Shown one piece after another: positions 33,801 through 46,598 of a DNA stretch of 64,000 nucleotides. The first letter of the stretch is position 1; every line of letters starts with the position of its first letter. This DNA comes from Silene conica (taxonomy: Eukaryota; Streptophyta; Magnoliopsida; Caryophyllales; Caryophyllaceae), in contig CM055313.2 in NCBI GenBank assembly GCA_029255685.2, forward strand, positions 69,294,641 through 69,358,640, read 5' to 3'. A model generated the notes under the pieces. That model was not told the DNA's origin. It saw only the letters and a program-made list of their open reading frames with translations, and did not search any database. The position numbers and the translations under genes were made by a program.

Positions 33801-36800
33801 GCCTAGGGCTTCAAAATGTTTAGGACCGGCCCTGATTGCTTACTAAAGCTAACATATAAGCTAGGGCATATAAATGCAAAAGAATACCTTTCTAGCTGAT
33901 ACTCGGCATTCGTGGCTGCTCTGAATTTAAGGCCAACTCCCTGATCTGGCCCAGCTATCGTAAGCCTATCGTCCTTTAGCGGTTCATCATCCTCTGGAAT
34001 ATACGTTTGTGTATAATCATGTCCTGCAAAACAGACTCAGCCAATTAGAATGAAAATAAAAGTGGGTCAAAGATTATGATAAAACAGGCAAAAACTTTTA
34101 CCACCCTTCTTAATACAAAAATAAGATAATTATCAAATATTTAAATCCTTAAATGCGCAAAAGTGGTAAATAGGTACTCATATGGAAACACTAATAGATT
34201 CCCCTATTTTTGTTGTATAAAATGCTATGAGAATACCGAAACACCTTAAAAGCACTCGTTGTTTTCCCTTTAACCAGCAAATAAGATACAAAAACAACCC
34301 TTCCCCAAAGATGAGCAAAAAAGTGTCTATTGCCAGAGAAACAAGAGCTCCAACAGAGTAAATCACATGTAAAAATTTGTCAGACAAAGCACTGTTTAAG
34401 ACGCCTACTCCAGAACAGTCCAGAGCTCGTATGAAAGAAAAAAAAACTGTCTTGGAGAGTTCTGTAAACAAATAATGCTGCAAATGTAGTTGACTGTATC
34501 CTAAAGCTGAAATCCCATAAACAGAAAGGTTTGAAATCCCATAAACGGAAAGGTTTGAAATCCCATAACGGAAAGGTTTGAAATCTGGAAAGAGAAAATT
34601 GCAAGTGTGAACAAAGCATGAGCATGCATCAAGTATCAATGTCAACCACCTTATCGACTAAGCATGGACTAAAAGCATTGAAAATAACCCCCCTCCCACA
34701 CACATACACACACACACACAACAAATGAATAAATGTCAATAATTTGATTTGGTGCTCTAGCTAAAGTTTTCCTCGCTTTTTCTCATCAAACGGAAACCCT
34801 AAGATAAACTAACCGGAAGAATAAATATCCTCGTCTTCAATATCGAGTTCTTCCAGTGCTCCAATTCCAAAACCAGCAGCAAACCTTCTTGCTGTAAGCA
34901 TGGAATACAACTCATCAACTTAATTCTGAGGACACTATTCACACAATGACAGATAGGTGAGGAAATCCAAAAAAGAGGGCTAAAGAAAAGTACACTTAGC
35001 AGGTACAAGTTCCTGTTTCGATGAGAATGGTTTTCGAAATCCAATGTCATTGCTCCCAGATAAGCGTGATTTTTTAGCTTCTGTAAATGAAGCCAATTAC
35101 TTGAGTTTCAGTCCAAAAGAAAACAGCATGACCAAGAAAGCTGCAATGGATAATATCACATACCTCTGAATTCTGGAGCATGCTTGTATGGATCATAACC
35201 TAAACCATGCAAATCTTGCTTTGGCTGACGAACATATACCTAAAAAAAGTAATTAATAAGCCAGTTAATATGCTACCTCACCATACTTAAACTTCCTTTA
35301 TGTTCTTTTGTTCTGTTGGTTGTTTGCTGTTGTTGTTCTTTGTTGTAGTGTTGTTTAAGTAGAGGCCTTAGGCATGGTAGGTGATGACTGGTTATCTGTG
35401 TTGCATGTCTTGTTTCTGATATGGCTACTTTTCATAGGGTTTGTTCTGTTTTGATGTCTGGTCTTATTCCTAGGTGTTATTGGTTGACTTTCTTAAGTTG
35501 TGATAGTTGATTGGTTGATTGGTTCTGCTTGGTTCAAGCTTTTGTGGTATGGTTGCAAGAATAAAGCCTACCAGGTATATGAGATGTGATAGTCGCTCTT
35601 ATCCCTTGTTATCCTATATTTTACTGCATAATGCTCTTGTTCAAACATGCTATTGACAACAGGCTTGCTTATGGCTTTTAGTAGGCAAAGCATCTGTTTT
35701 GTCAAATCAGTCCAAAACGCAATATCAACTTTTGTATAAGCCCAAGGGTTAGATATTTTATCTGTGAATTATAATGTGCTGGGTTGGGTGATCAGTAGAC
35801 CTGGCAAGGAAAGTTGTTTGGTTCTTATACTTTAAGGAGTGCATCAGTGACCATCAACCAACTCTTGGTTGAGCTCTATCTTCTTTATTCCTCATCCAAC
35901 CAAATTAAAATATCACTACACTATCACTGAAATCTTCAGTTGAATATTGACACACAATAAATAATTGTTGACTATCTATGGACAATTATCAAGTGACAAT
36001 ACAAATAACAAGCGGAATGACTTACCGGGATGATCTGTGCAACAGTAGCAGGTTCCTCAATAAGGTCATCCTCACCATCTGTTACAGGCTCACAACCAGC
36101 CACATGTCCACTTTTAACACTAGATGAAAAGGCTAGAAATGCTTTTCTTGCTTCCCGGCGAACTTCTAAAAAAGACAAGGTAAAAGAAGAAACACAAAAT
36201 TCTTAGACAGCTTCAATTTGAATCAAAAGGAAAATACTTGTTTACCACGAGGAGTTTGAGATAAGGGTAGAGATCACTTTACAAAGCATAAGAACACAAC
36301 ACCCATTAAGTGAGTGCACAACAGATATGAGAGAGGGAAGAGAGGTGGTAATGGTATAACTCAAGTTTTCTGTTATGCTCAGAGGAAGAGCAGGGATATC
36401 TATGAAAAGAATGGATTAAAGTCCATTTATTCCACCCCAGAAACTAAAAAGGAAAGAGAATAAAGCAATGAAAGGTAGTGTTCACAAACAGACTCGGAAT
36501 ATTGATCCTTATTCTTTACTTTATCGCATCATATTGTATTATGTTTAATCTTCTACTCAAGTCTTTCCTTCGCCCGTTTACACAATTCTCAGTATGAACT
36601 ACAAATTTTCTGCTCACAAAGCGGTTGCCATTTGAAGAATATTATGAAGATAGAACTATTAGAAAGATACAAGGGAGAAAATATCAAATCCCACAAGCAA
36701 AGCATGATCAAGAGTGATGTACTGATGTGCCTTCTCATTTTTTTCCGATAGTAATAATAAGTAAAAGATATATAAAGGATAACACAGAAATGATTGAAGA

Positions 36801-39800
36801 CTTCTCATCTTTTTGGAGATAAGATCACTCATCATAGTTTGACAGCTTAATTATCCTTTTCTTTTTGGTGTCACCCTTAGTGTTATGTTACTCCGACTCT
36901 TCTGCCTTTGGTGTCCGTGTCAGATAATCCTTATCCTTTTCTTTTTGGTGTCACCCTTTGGTGTCCGTGTCAGATAATTCTAAACGAGTCTGAGCAACAT
37001 AGGCCTAGTGCCATTTAGTCAATAGCCTCACTTACTTACCAAAACAAAATGTATCCGAAGTGAGACATTAGTTACGGTTTAAAATGTAAAGGACAATACT
37101 AGTCATATCAGTCTCAAGGCTCAACAAAAGCAGATACACAAAGCTAGGTTCCGTATGTGCTGCTAGGTGACCCTGACAGTATGGATATATTACATATAAA
37201 ATACAGTGGGATATATCAAGAAGCTTTCAGGAACATACCCTTGATCGAATGTGAAGATGAATCCTTTATTGATCGCCCTCGTCGCCATCCCATTTTCATT
37301 AGCAACTTCACACCTAAGAGAATACATTGTTTCAGCTCTAGGTGATTAGCACAGGACATGCTTGAACGAAAATTTACTTTTCAGAGAACAAACCGATAGA
37401 TTCTGAAGCAGGAGCAATTAACTCGTCGGGAACAGGACCAGGAATGGCTGAAGGCCTGCCAACACAAACACTTTTATAAGCCACAAACTTTGCAATCTGT
37501 TTACATTTTTAGGAAGTACTTCTAGTCTACTAGTTAAGGATGTGACGCTAAATATCGGCAAAAGAGTAACAAACAAGAGGCATGCACAAAATGAGAGTAT
37601 TATCAAGCTAATGTAACCAGCCACTTAAAAAAGTACACTGTAGAAAAGAGGAGTAACATGTTATTTTAAACTAATAAATAATTACTCTGTAGAAGATTCT
37701 GCAACTACTTTACTGATTATAACTTATTAATTGCAACTAGTTTACTGATTATAACTTATATAATACTTTTCTGCTCTGCTAAGTTCTTCATTGGTTATTT
37801 AGAGGTAATACTTCAACACCGAATTTATTTTCAAAAAGTTACATATACTAGTCTGACAGGAGAGAGAAAAAAAAAAAGGATTAACAATTAAAAGAGAGAG
37901 AAAACAAAAAAGGGGTTTAGCAACTTAACAGGCCCTTACTGTTTTGGAATAAAAAAAAATGATTTTTACAGGAAATCAGTTCAAATGTAGCAGGAAGCAA
38001 GTCAAGGAAACCACATGAATCTTGTTCTGGCAGAAAGATACATCCAGTCTAACAACTGTAGCAAACGACTTCGCTGTGAATCTATGACATCTAAAATGCC
38101 ACTTAAAGAACGTAACCAAACAATACTTACAAGTCTTTACGTACAAAACAACCACATGTAACTAACTGGTTTTGCAAAACCAAAGCTCAAGCCAATAATA
38201 TAACCTGAACGCAGCCTCCAGTCTATATCCCTCTATGGGAAGACAAGAGGGTGGAGGTAGTCTTATACACAGTTAACAAAAGTAATAAAGGGTAACAGAG
38301 CACCTCTGATTCTGCTGCTTCTCCACTTCTTTTCGAGCTAGCTCTGCAGCTGTAAATCCAAAGGTATCAAATTGTGATGATGTTCCCAGCAAATTACCTT
38401 CCATTTCCTGTATGTGGAAAAAAAAAACAATTTTAAATTTTAAAAAAAAATCAAATGAAAACCATAAGGAAAACAAAAAAAACCTTAAATGAAGTATAAT
38501 TCTCAGAGATAGACTCGTAACATTCTTTTAGCCTCAAAAACAAATACACTAGATTCCCTTGTATTATTTGGGGGTGTATGTTCTATGGTTAGAGGAGACA
38601 TATTTGATTCAAAAGGATAAGAGATATAAAGCTTAAATGAATCACTGGAGAAAACCCTAGCAAAGTAGGATAGAGGCAAGCACGCAATCTGCCTGGCAAA
38701 CCCCTTTAGAGAATACTATAGAGCACGTTTTACAAACATACACTATTATTTCCTTTAAAAGTTCTAATCAGGTACGATTAAAAAAGATAGTACAGAGGCT
38801 TGTTCAGGATCATACAAGCCTAATTTTTATTCTAATTTTGGGACATTAATTGCTTTTTTTGTACTTGCAACTCAAAACTCAAGGTATATGTAACATTTAA
38901 ATATGATTATACACATTTCACTTCATTAGATAGATTTTCAAGTAGTTTCAACATTATATCATAGTAGTATCATACAGATTATACCAAAATCTTTGCATAA
39001 GCTAAAATCTGACAATCCTATTCGATATTGCGATAACACGCCATCTTCAATCCAAAGTCGGAACTCAATCCTAACAACCCCACTGTACTGAAGTAGGGAT
39101 AAAATTATCTCATTTCTTATATACAACATAGGTGATACCATCATAAGCGTGAAGCCCTGGAATCAATTTGGTGATGTAGCCAATTTTTTGCTTTAGTTTC
39201 AGGGACTTCACGAATTGGAAGTGATAAATGAGACAACAAGTAACATTGAAAGCAGATGTCCATCAACTAGTCAAACAAAATACCTAACTACAGTCAACAC
39301 TTGCTGGCTACTTTTTCGAGAAAACTGAGAGATGAACTAGTATCAAACATCGCATAAATATTTTGTGAAATACCCAAGCAACCAAACTATAACAAATTAT
39401 CAAAGGAAAACAATTCTGAAAGTTTTTTTAGACGTGGCCGCGAAAGAAAAAGGAAAGCAGCAACACGGCACAGCAGAGTGCATAAAAGCAACATGAAATC
39501 AGGAAAAAAGATATGACATACAGCTTTCTCATCTTCATCCCAAAAGTCCAAAACACTCTGCTTTTTAATTTCACCTCTGGTCTTCCGAGATGACGAGAAG
39601 GATTGTGGAGTCCAGCCTGCACAGTAGTTCATATATAAACACAGGTCCACAAACAAGCAAAAATAAAAATGACACTATGCATAATTCATTTCATACCCTC
39701 CTTCGATCCCACTGTATTGTAATAACCAGCTGAATATCCTCCAGTAAATGCTCCATGAAATCTTCTTTTCCCATCTTCATCCCTAACCTTAAAACAACAT

Positions 39801-42132
39801 AAAATATTTGTAACAAAATATTGGCGAGACTAAATTATCTGTATCAAATATAATATCTGTAATACTATTTCATAAAAGCAAAATACACATGGCATAAACA
39901 TAAGGTGCCATAATGAAAGTCCATATATGATGTGTTACTTCGACTCGTCACCAATGGGGGCACGCCCTTGTCTCACACGACACTCGATATTCTTATGGAG
40001 CATGCACCCGACCCTTACCAATTCAGCACTCTCCTAAAAGTGTAAACAAGGAAAAGTAGAGAAAGAGTGTGTATAAAGCAATTAATATGACACCGATTGT
40101 AAGCTACATCTTGAACATCAACTATTTCACTCAAATGACTAAATATTTCATTTTCATAGATATATTACATGTGTCCTCGCATCCGTACCTTCACGGCTTC
40201 ATTTAAACATAGAGTTCAATCCGTTCATGCCTGAAAATTAGAGTCGTGCAGAGCACAACCTTAAAGGGAGAAGTAAGTCTCCTATAAAACGGTTTTACAA
40301 TAAAAGATAGTAAAATCATACAACAAAGACCTTAATGCCCTTATCATGGAAAAGTGGTGGTTTGTGGAAGTTATTTTAATGGGGTTATTAAGGTAAAAAA
40401 AATCACTTGGTTTTACAATAAAACTTGTGTACAACGGTTTTATATAAGAATTATTGTTAAGGGAGGGGGAGATATTTATATGTTAAATCATTACAAAAAC
40501 TGGATACTAAATGGAAAACTATTACAAACACGAGAAAGATAACAAGATTAGCTCTGAATTAGAAACAATTCCAAACAGAGTAAGTTAAACATGAATTCTC
40601 ATGTAAGACGGTCTCTCAATAAGAACTATGCGAGACCTCTCACGTGATATGGGTTAGTTATTAATTCATTTATCCTTTTCCCCTTTTTTTGTTAGTATCT
40701 AGTGTAGTAAATCTTATGTCTCGCATTAATATAGTTGAGAGACGGTCTTTCAGTAGACTTGCTACACAATAAAACCATTCTCGACACCTGACATTAATTA
40801 AAGAATGTCCAACCAAAAAAATCTAGGACAATACTAAGGCCGAATGAAACACTATTTGGACCAGGCCATGACCATCCAGGATAGCTGGTTAGAATATTAA
40901 CACCAAAAAGTCGAAAACAATAACTTGTCTGAAGGCAGTCTGATACGCTTCTGCTAACAATGACTTGATATCACTCTGCCAATACGAAGCAAGTAAAGTT
41001 TAAAGCACTATTGGAATCAAGGTTGCCTTATTCGTAAAAATTCATATTACAGTAGATAGCCCGCATGATAGTTCACTCCATACTAACATGTAACAGTCTA
41101 ATACACTGACAATAATACACAATTCCATTTTAATCGGGTATATTAATTACACCAGTTCGTAAATTTGTATGAATGTGACTGTTTGATGAGCTTTGATTTT
41201 TTTAAAGGTTTTTTAAGGATTAAAATAGAAATTACAGAGTGCTATATAATACTTTAAAGGATTTGTCAAGGATTAATATTCAGAAAAAGTTTCTTAAATT
41301 ACCATAACCGTCTTATGACAACCTAAATTTTTTGGCTGCTTTGGCCGCTTCACTACCATTTCTTTTCCGTTTCAGCACCACGTAGAATATTTGCTCCTCT
41401 TTCAACTTTTCCCCTATCTGCACCACTTATTAATTCACTAGCTTCGGCTTATTCTACATAAAATTCACCTAAATTGATACACAAACTCGAGTGCAACAAT
41501 TCACGATATGCAAGGGGATAGCGTGGATCCGGTAAGTCCAGTTAAAGTTTGAGAGCCTTCAACTCGATTATACAAAAGCCATAAACCTAAATCACTTCCC
41601 GAATCTTCCGAGCTACAACTCACAGCAGACAAACAACCGCCAAAACTCTAATCATGCCTCGAAACTCAAACTAACGATACGACATCTAATCATCCAGGTT
41701 TGCAGATTTACTGAACGCAAACATTCACCAACAACAATTTCAATAATAATTTGCAGTGACATATTACAAATTACACAATTTCACTCACACAACAATCCCT
41801 CAGATGAAATTCACCAACAATGAAGGGTAAATAAACCCTAATTAATCAAGACTAAATAAACTTAAATAATCGATCAATTGCACTATTATCACACTTCGAA
41901 TTTGCAGTTTCATCATGAAATACAAAATAATATCATTCAGAAACCCTAATTGAACGAAAGTATAGAAAAAACAATAAAATTGGGGGAAAAAAACCTCTTG
42001 TTTCCAGGAAGGAAGAGTACGAAGTTGAGAAGAAGCTTCAGCAAGAGCTTTCTTCTTACGAGTGGTAGAAGTTTCCTCTTCGTTGAGTATCGGCGTTCCA
42101 ACGTAGACGAAATCTTCTTCGTCGGAATCCAT
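27842..42132 (-). CDS. TGH: TOUGH (TGH) orthologue: G-patch and SWAP domain RNA-binding protein, 16 exons
   Basis: Model exons (minus): 42132-41995, 39787-39697, 39616-39522, 38407-38304, 37455-37394, 37313-37239, 36165-36026, 35239-35164, 35080-34994, 34891-34814, 34023-33888, 30648-30162, 29845-29570, 29496-29368, 29209-28994, 28381-27842; all phases agree, 909 aa (Arabidopsis TGH is of similar length). It starts [17 protein letters not shown]1604-type N-terminus ([20 protein letters not shown]), G-patch core ([15 protein letters not shown], exon 6), SWAP/SURP domain in exon 12 ([15 protein letters not shown]), conserved [18 protein letters not shown] and [21 protein letters not shown]-rich tail. 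Arabidopsis TOUGH is a nuclear protein that associates with the DCL1/HYL1/SE complex and pri-miRNAs. Intron 14 uses GC-AG (donor at 29367). Exon 9's donor (AAGT/gtactt) was chosen to keep frame. Confidence 0.93.
30781..31950. mobile_element. Pack-MULE-like element in TGH intron 11
   Basis: Left arm (about 30781-31010) and right arm (about 31740-31950) are imperfect reverse complements of roughly 200 bp: TTATCAACTTTTCTCAAT, CCCAATTATACC, AAACTTTCTTCTT, CCCAAC(C/A)GTTAC, then CTCAGCTGCTGAGT on both sides. Between them lies a degraded TCP transcription-factor fragment. Exact ends and target duplication are unresolved. The element lies inside the 3.2-kb intron 11 (30649-33887). Confidence 0.75.
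31120..31720 (+). pseudogene. Class I TCP transcription factor fragment captured by the intronic element
   Basis: The plus strand encodes a recognisable class I TCP domain: KRKSSKDGH, then after a one-base shift [18 protein letters not shown] and [24 protein letters not shown] follows, and in another frame [18 protein letters not shown]. Later parts ([28 protein letters not shown]) look like the downstream region of the same protein. At least two frameshifts and a stop show it is non-functional. Intact TCP proteins are growth-controlling DNA-binding factors. Confidence 0.85.
33106..33834. mobile_element. hAT-like MITE in TGH intron 11
   Basis: Begins CAGGGCTGGCCCTA and ends, reverse-complemented, CAGGGCCGGTCCTA. 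The flanking octamers GTTACTTA (33098-33105) and ATTGCTTA (33835-33842) match at 6 of 8 positions, a plausible aged 8-bp duplication. The 729-bp interior has an oligo-T run at 33338-33358 and no transposase. Confidence 0.68.
34505..34580. repeat. Short 22-24 bp tandem repeat in TGH intron 10
   Basis: About three copies of GAAATCCCATAAACGGAAAG(GTTT), with small length differences. A CA dinucleotide run follows at about 34696-34720 in the same intron. Confidence 0.8.
36849..36985. repeat. Local direct duplication in TGH intron 6
   Basis: TTATCCTTTTCTTTTTGGTG with the following TCACCCTT occurs at about 36851 and 36929, and GGTGTCCGTGTCAGATAAT near 36909 and 36961, a partial tandem duplication of about 50-78 bp. 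Confidence 0.75.
40272..40460. mobile_element. Small MITE in TGH intron 1 (TATAAAACSGTTKTAC ends)
   Basis: CTCCTATAAAACGGTTTTAC on the left and, reverse-complemented, CTTATATAAAACCGTTGTAC on the right form inverted ends about 180 bp apart. There is no coding capacity. Superfamily is uncertain; a TA-type target would suggest Stowaway/mariner. Confidence 0.5.
40594..40765. mobile_element. Small MITE in TGH intron 1 (AAGACGGTCTCTCA ends)
   Basis: TGTAAGACGGTCTCTCAATA on the left and TTGAGAGACGGTCTTTCAGT on the right are inverted, with further pairing (GCGAGACC against GTCTCGCA) inside. The element is about 170 bp and forms a strong foldback. Confidence 0.65.
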
Positions 42133-42298
42133 GAATGGCGGTATCAAAATGGTGAAGAAGCTGAGAGAAGAATGAAATAAAGTATTTCGCAGGTAGTGGT
42201 AGACCGGTAGTGTTTATTTGAAAGTAACCCGTTGATCCGAAAGACGATAAAATTTTAAGCGTGAACCGCCATTTTAATGATGGTTCTTGCATTATGAA
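42133..42298 (-). promoter_or_regulatory. Remaining upstream region/5'UTR of TGH
   Basis: Only 166 bp lie between the TGH start codon (42132) and the poly(A) end of the LINE (42299). No TATA box is evident. The 5'UTR, the core promoter or both must be within this stretch or supplied by the inserted elements. Confidence 0.5.
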
Positions 42299-45200
42299 TT
42301 TTTTTTTTTTTTTTTTTTTTTTTGGTACATATGAGGGGCAAGGCCCTAAAATTAAATGTTTGCTACTACACGGGGAAAAGCTACCCAAAAAATATCTTCC
42401 CTGAGAATAGACCTTAATGCAGGACTGCAGGAGGCGGGTCATCAATATGACAAGTATTACTTCTCGAGCTGACTCCGTAGTTAGCTAACTAATCCGCTGC
42501 TCTTGTGGCTTCCCTGTAAGTATGGTCTAGCTTGACTATCCATCGCGCTTCTTGAACCAACTCTTTACATTGCTTGACAATGAATTTCAGACTGTTACTA
42601 ACTAATTGATCTTCCAAGATGAGCTTCACACACGGATTATTGTCCATCAGAATGAGTAATTTTGTTAGACCCATAGACTTAGCTCGTTTCAAACCCGTGA
42701 GTAAAGCTAGAAGCTCTGCTTTCATCGACGAACAAACTCCACATGAAAAATAGAAAGCTGTAATAAAGTTACCGGACTCATCTCTAAATATTCCACCACC
42801 CCCTGCCAATCCAGGGTTGCCTTTAGACGCACCGTCCGTGTTAAGCAAAGTCCAGCCGTGAGGAGGAGGATGCCATCTGACGAAAATCTCCGTAGTAGAT
42901 GTCCTGGGATGAGGGATGAAGATATTGAATTTATCGAAAGCCTTCTTCGTCATATCAAACTGATGGTACAAAAATTCTCGAGGATTAATCGGATTTTCAT
43001 TGTCTCTTCCGAAGACAATATTATTTCTCCATTTCCAAATCCACCAACAAGTAATAGCAAAATATATAGGCCAGTCTTGTTCGGAGGTAATAACCTCATT
43101 ACTTGCATTTTTGGACAACCAATCATAGAAGGAGGGGTTATAGAAGGAATTACAATTGCTGTCAATTCCTACGCAATCCCAAATAAGTTTGGAAACAGGG
43201 CAAGTACGCAAAAGGTGGTCGGTAGTTTCTTCTTCATCGTTGCATCTCGGACACATTGGATTATCACCCAAATTGCGGATCACCCTATTAACATTTACCA
43301 TAAGACGACCATGGGCTGCTAACCAAAGAAATATACGAACTCGTTGTTGAACGGGAAGACGCCAAATAACGCGCCAGATAATAGACTCATTGTCCGACGC
43401 AGTATTATTTGGTTCTTTAATTAAGCACAAGGCTGATTTTAACGAAAATCGACCGGAAGACGTACCTTGCCAATATAAAGTATCGTATTGATCCGAGTCA
43501 GAGACGAGGGAGATGGATGCAATTTTTTGAAGCATAAGTTGAGGTAGGAAATTAGAGAAAGAATCCCATTTCCAACCCGAATTATCGCACCACATATCAC
43601 TTACTGTGATTCCAAGTAGTTCGGCAGGTATATGAGCAATAATATGGTCGCTTAAACATTCTCCATCAACCCAAGCATGATCCCAGAAAAGAGTATTCCT
43701 CCCATTACCTACGGCTGTCGCGGCACCTCGAATAATTGTCTTGGCTTGAGAAGTTATACCGGCCCAAACATTTGACATGTTGCTTTTGGGTTGGAAAATA
43801 TCTATATCACATCGGTTTTTACAATATTTAGCACGTAATACACGCGACCAAAGACGAGATGGTTCGGTTAGAACCCGCCAACCAATCTTCGTCATAAAAG
43901 CTGCATTGGCTTGTCTAGCAGACATAATACCCAAACCTCCCATAGCTTTTGGTTTTTGGACAATCTCCCATGAAATAAGATGAACGGATTTCTTATTCTC
44001 TGCGCCTCCCCACAAGAAGCGTCGGGATTTTCTGTCAATGAAGTCACAAACGGACCTAGGAATTTTTGCGGATTGCATACTGTAATTAGCTATAGTGCTC
44101 AAGGTGGACTGAACGAGGGTAGCTCTTCCGGCAAGCGAAAGTTTTTTCGAAGACCATCCCGCTAACCTCTTGTTAAATTTATCTTCTAGATGAGCAAAAG
44201 TATGTCTAGTAACTCTCCCGTTAATAGTAGGCATACCGAGATAAGTGCCTAGGTCGTCTGTTTCTGCAAACCCGAAAGCATTACATACTGATTGTCGAGT
44301 ATTCGAGTCGGTATTGGATGAGAAGAAAATTCTAGACTTTGCTTCACTTATTTTTTCTCCAGAAGCTTTGCAGAAAGTATTAAGAACATAATTCATAATT
44401 AATGCCTGCTCTTCCGTAGCTTCCCCGAATAAAACCATGTCGTCGGCGAAAAAAAGATTTGTGATATGGGGTCCATTTCGACAGAGAGTAATAGGGTGCC
44501 AATTACGGTTACGAACCTCCTGATCAATTGCTTGTTGTAATTTCTCAAGACACATGACAAATAAATAGGAAGATAAAGGGTCACCTTGTCGGACTCCTCG
44601 AGATGGGACGAAATACTCCGTAGGTTCCCCGTTCCAAAGAATACTCATTCTTGCCGAGGTAACACATTCCATGACGACGTCTATGAGAAGGCCTGGGAAC
44701 CCCATATCTTTCATGGTATGACGGATAAAGCTCCATTTAAGTCTATCATAAGCTTTTTCCAAGTCAATTTTAATCGCCATAATACCCGTCTTTCCTTTTT
44801 TCTTGCGCATAGAGTGGATTGCCTCTTGGAAGATAACAATATTGTCTGTAATTTGGCGACCTAGAACGAATCCGCTTTGGGTTTCGGATATAACATGGGG
44901 TAGCACACGTTTAATTCTATTAGCTAACGTTTTGCTAATAATTTTATACGCCACATTACATAAGCTAATGGGACGGAATTGAGAGACATATTCAGGAGTA
45001 TCGACCTTTGGGATAAGTACGATGTGGGTATCATTCAATCCCTCTGGTAAACCTTTCCCTTCAAGAGCCTTAAAGACCAAATCACATAGTGATGGTTCAA
45101 TTAAATCCCAATTTTTTTGGTAAAATAAGCCTTGGAAACCATCCGGTCCCGGAGCTTTGAGCGCTCCCATATGTTGAATGACGTGCTTTATCTCTGCTTT

Positions 45201-45515
45201 GTTAAATGGCCTTGTAAGCCACTCCCAATCTTGACTATTGAAATCTTGAAAAATGTCCCAAGGAAGGAGGTCAGTAGCATCTGAACATGTATCATCATCA
45301 TCAGTGTATAAAGCTCTGAAGTAATCAATAATCATATTTTTAACGGTTACGGTATCATCAGTCCATTCCCCATTCTCCTTTTTTAAGGTTGTGATTTTAT
45401 TTCTCCAGCGACGAACAAGGGTACTAACGTGGAAGTACGCGGTGTTGCGGTCACCATCTTTTATAAATTCCAACCTTGATTTCTGGTACTATAGCAATTC
45501 TTCTCGAGCAAGGAC
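42299..45515 (-). mobile_element. LINE (non-LTR retrotransposon), interrupted at its 5' side by the Copia element
   Basis: Reading on the minus strand, ORF2 (RT and RNase H) is followed by a short 3'UTR and a poly(A) tail seen as a run of about 24 T at 42299-42323. The coding frame is still open towards the 5' side when it meets the Copia LTR at 45516. The endonuclease half is therefore absent from the window, probably lying beyond the Copia array. The 3' target-duplication partner cannot be seen. Confidence 0.88.
42414..45515 (-). pseudogene. LINE ORF2 (RT, zinc-binding, RNase H) with two nonsense codons, 5' part missing
   Basis: Open from 45473 to 42489 (994 aa) and, ignoring stops, from 45515 to 42414. 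It carries the reverse transcriptase (IDLEKAYDRLKWSF; FADDMVLFGEA at about residue 342), a zf-RVT-type segment (RIFLWLAAHGRL, CPRCNDEEETTDHLLRTCP) and a C-terminal RNase H (LNTDGASKGNPGLAGGGG, MKAELLALL, LDHTYREATRAAD). TAG at 45491-45489 stands where the family has Trp (ELLW-YQKSRLEFIK), and TAG at 42489-42491 stands for Trp in AADWLANYG. Both are TGG to TAG, the change expected from C-to-T decay on the opposite strand. It cannot make a full ORF2 protein. Confidence 0.9.
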
Positions 45516-46509
45516 TGTTGGGGCTGGTGTCCTTGACAATTAAGTACAATGACTTATTAAATCTCTTTAAGGATCACAAGGGCATACTTCTGTATTATTA
45601 CCAGTTGATCCACGTTTATCAATAACGGTTGGCTTGCTAGATAAGTTTGACGTTATTGTCATACGGATGGCGGTGGTCAACTGGTCCCTATACGTCACAC
45701 CTATAGGACACGTTTGAGAGATGTGAAGGTATGAAAATACAGTCACATTTTGCCGGATATGACTAAACGGTTAGTCAGAGGTATTGACTATTAAATTAGT
45801 CAATAAGATGTTGAGATTATTATTTAATACGGATTAAATAATTTTAGCTAATACGGATTACATGATTAATTCGTAAATTAAATATAAACGGTTATATTTA
45901 ATTAAATATTGTATTCGCGTATTAATATAAACAGTTATATTAATTTGGGTAATTATACAATATCGTATTTTGTCAGACCATTATTAATATATCGACTGTA
46001 TTAATATCTGATAACATGTTACGATTTATAAATAAAACCCGCGAACAACTTAAAGCTAATTGGGTCGAATCACGCATTGGAATAAGGTAAGAGTGGGAAG
46101 TCCACTCATACCCAGTCTCCAATTCCGCCGAACAGAGGCTACATAAGGAGAGGGTTTCTCCTTATGTGAAACACTCTTGTTGCACTGTAAAATAATCTCA
46201 GGGTAAAATTAGGGTTTGAGAGCATTCTTCTCCCAAAACCTCAGATCTCACATCTAAAACCTCAAGGGCTCTCCCTATATTGCAAGGCAATTGGAGAGGA
46301 TTTCTAGCACACGCGGCCACGTCTCAAACTAAGTCTTGGGTGCAAGTTATAGGAGGGAATTTGCATTAATTCCTATTCTTAGGCCTTTTGCGCGAGGACT
46401 AAAGGTTGTACTTCTTTTCTCATGTTTTTAATCTTATGACGATATTCACAATTGCATATTTCATTATAATCCTGCAAATTTAGGGTGAATACGCGTTTTA
46501 TTCCCCACA
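45516..46509 (+). repeat. 5' LTR of the Copia element (only complete LTR in the window)
   Basis: Begins TGTTGGGG and ends CCCCACA (TG...CA, imperfect short inverted ends), 994 bp, directly followed by a tRNA-Met type primer site. A TATA-like TTTATAAATAAAA is at about 46025. All later copies in the array lack its first 66 bp. Confidence 0.85.
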
Positions 46510-46511
46510 AG

Positions 46512-46524
46512 TGGTATCAGAGCC
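46512..46524 (+). promoter_or_regulatory. Primer-binding site (initiator tRNA-Met type), unit 1
   Basis: TGGTATCAGAGCC, the standard plant Copia priming sequence, two bases after the LTR end. Identical sites occur one period apart at 52009, 57506 and 63003. Confidence 0.9.
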
Positions 46525-46598
46525 TTAGGCCATGAAAATTTTACAATTGTGTCTTTCATAAGTTTTAAAAATTTTGAAAACCGTACACTGTGCTTAGG

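Noticed and set aside
42489-45473. Treating the 994-codon RT/RNase H ORF as an intact host gene
   Set aside because: Poly(A) tail, LINE domain order, and Trp-to-stop changes at both ends show a decayed non-LTR retrotransposon.
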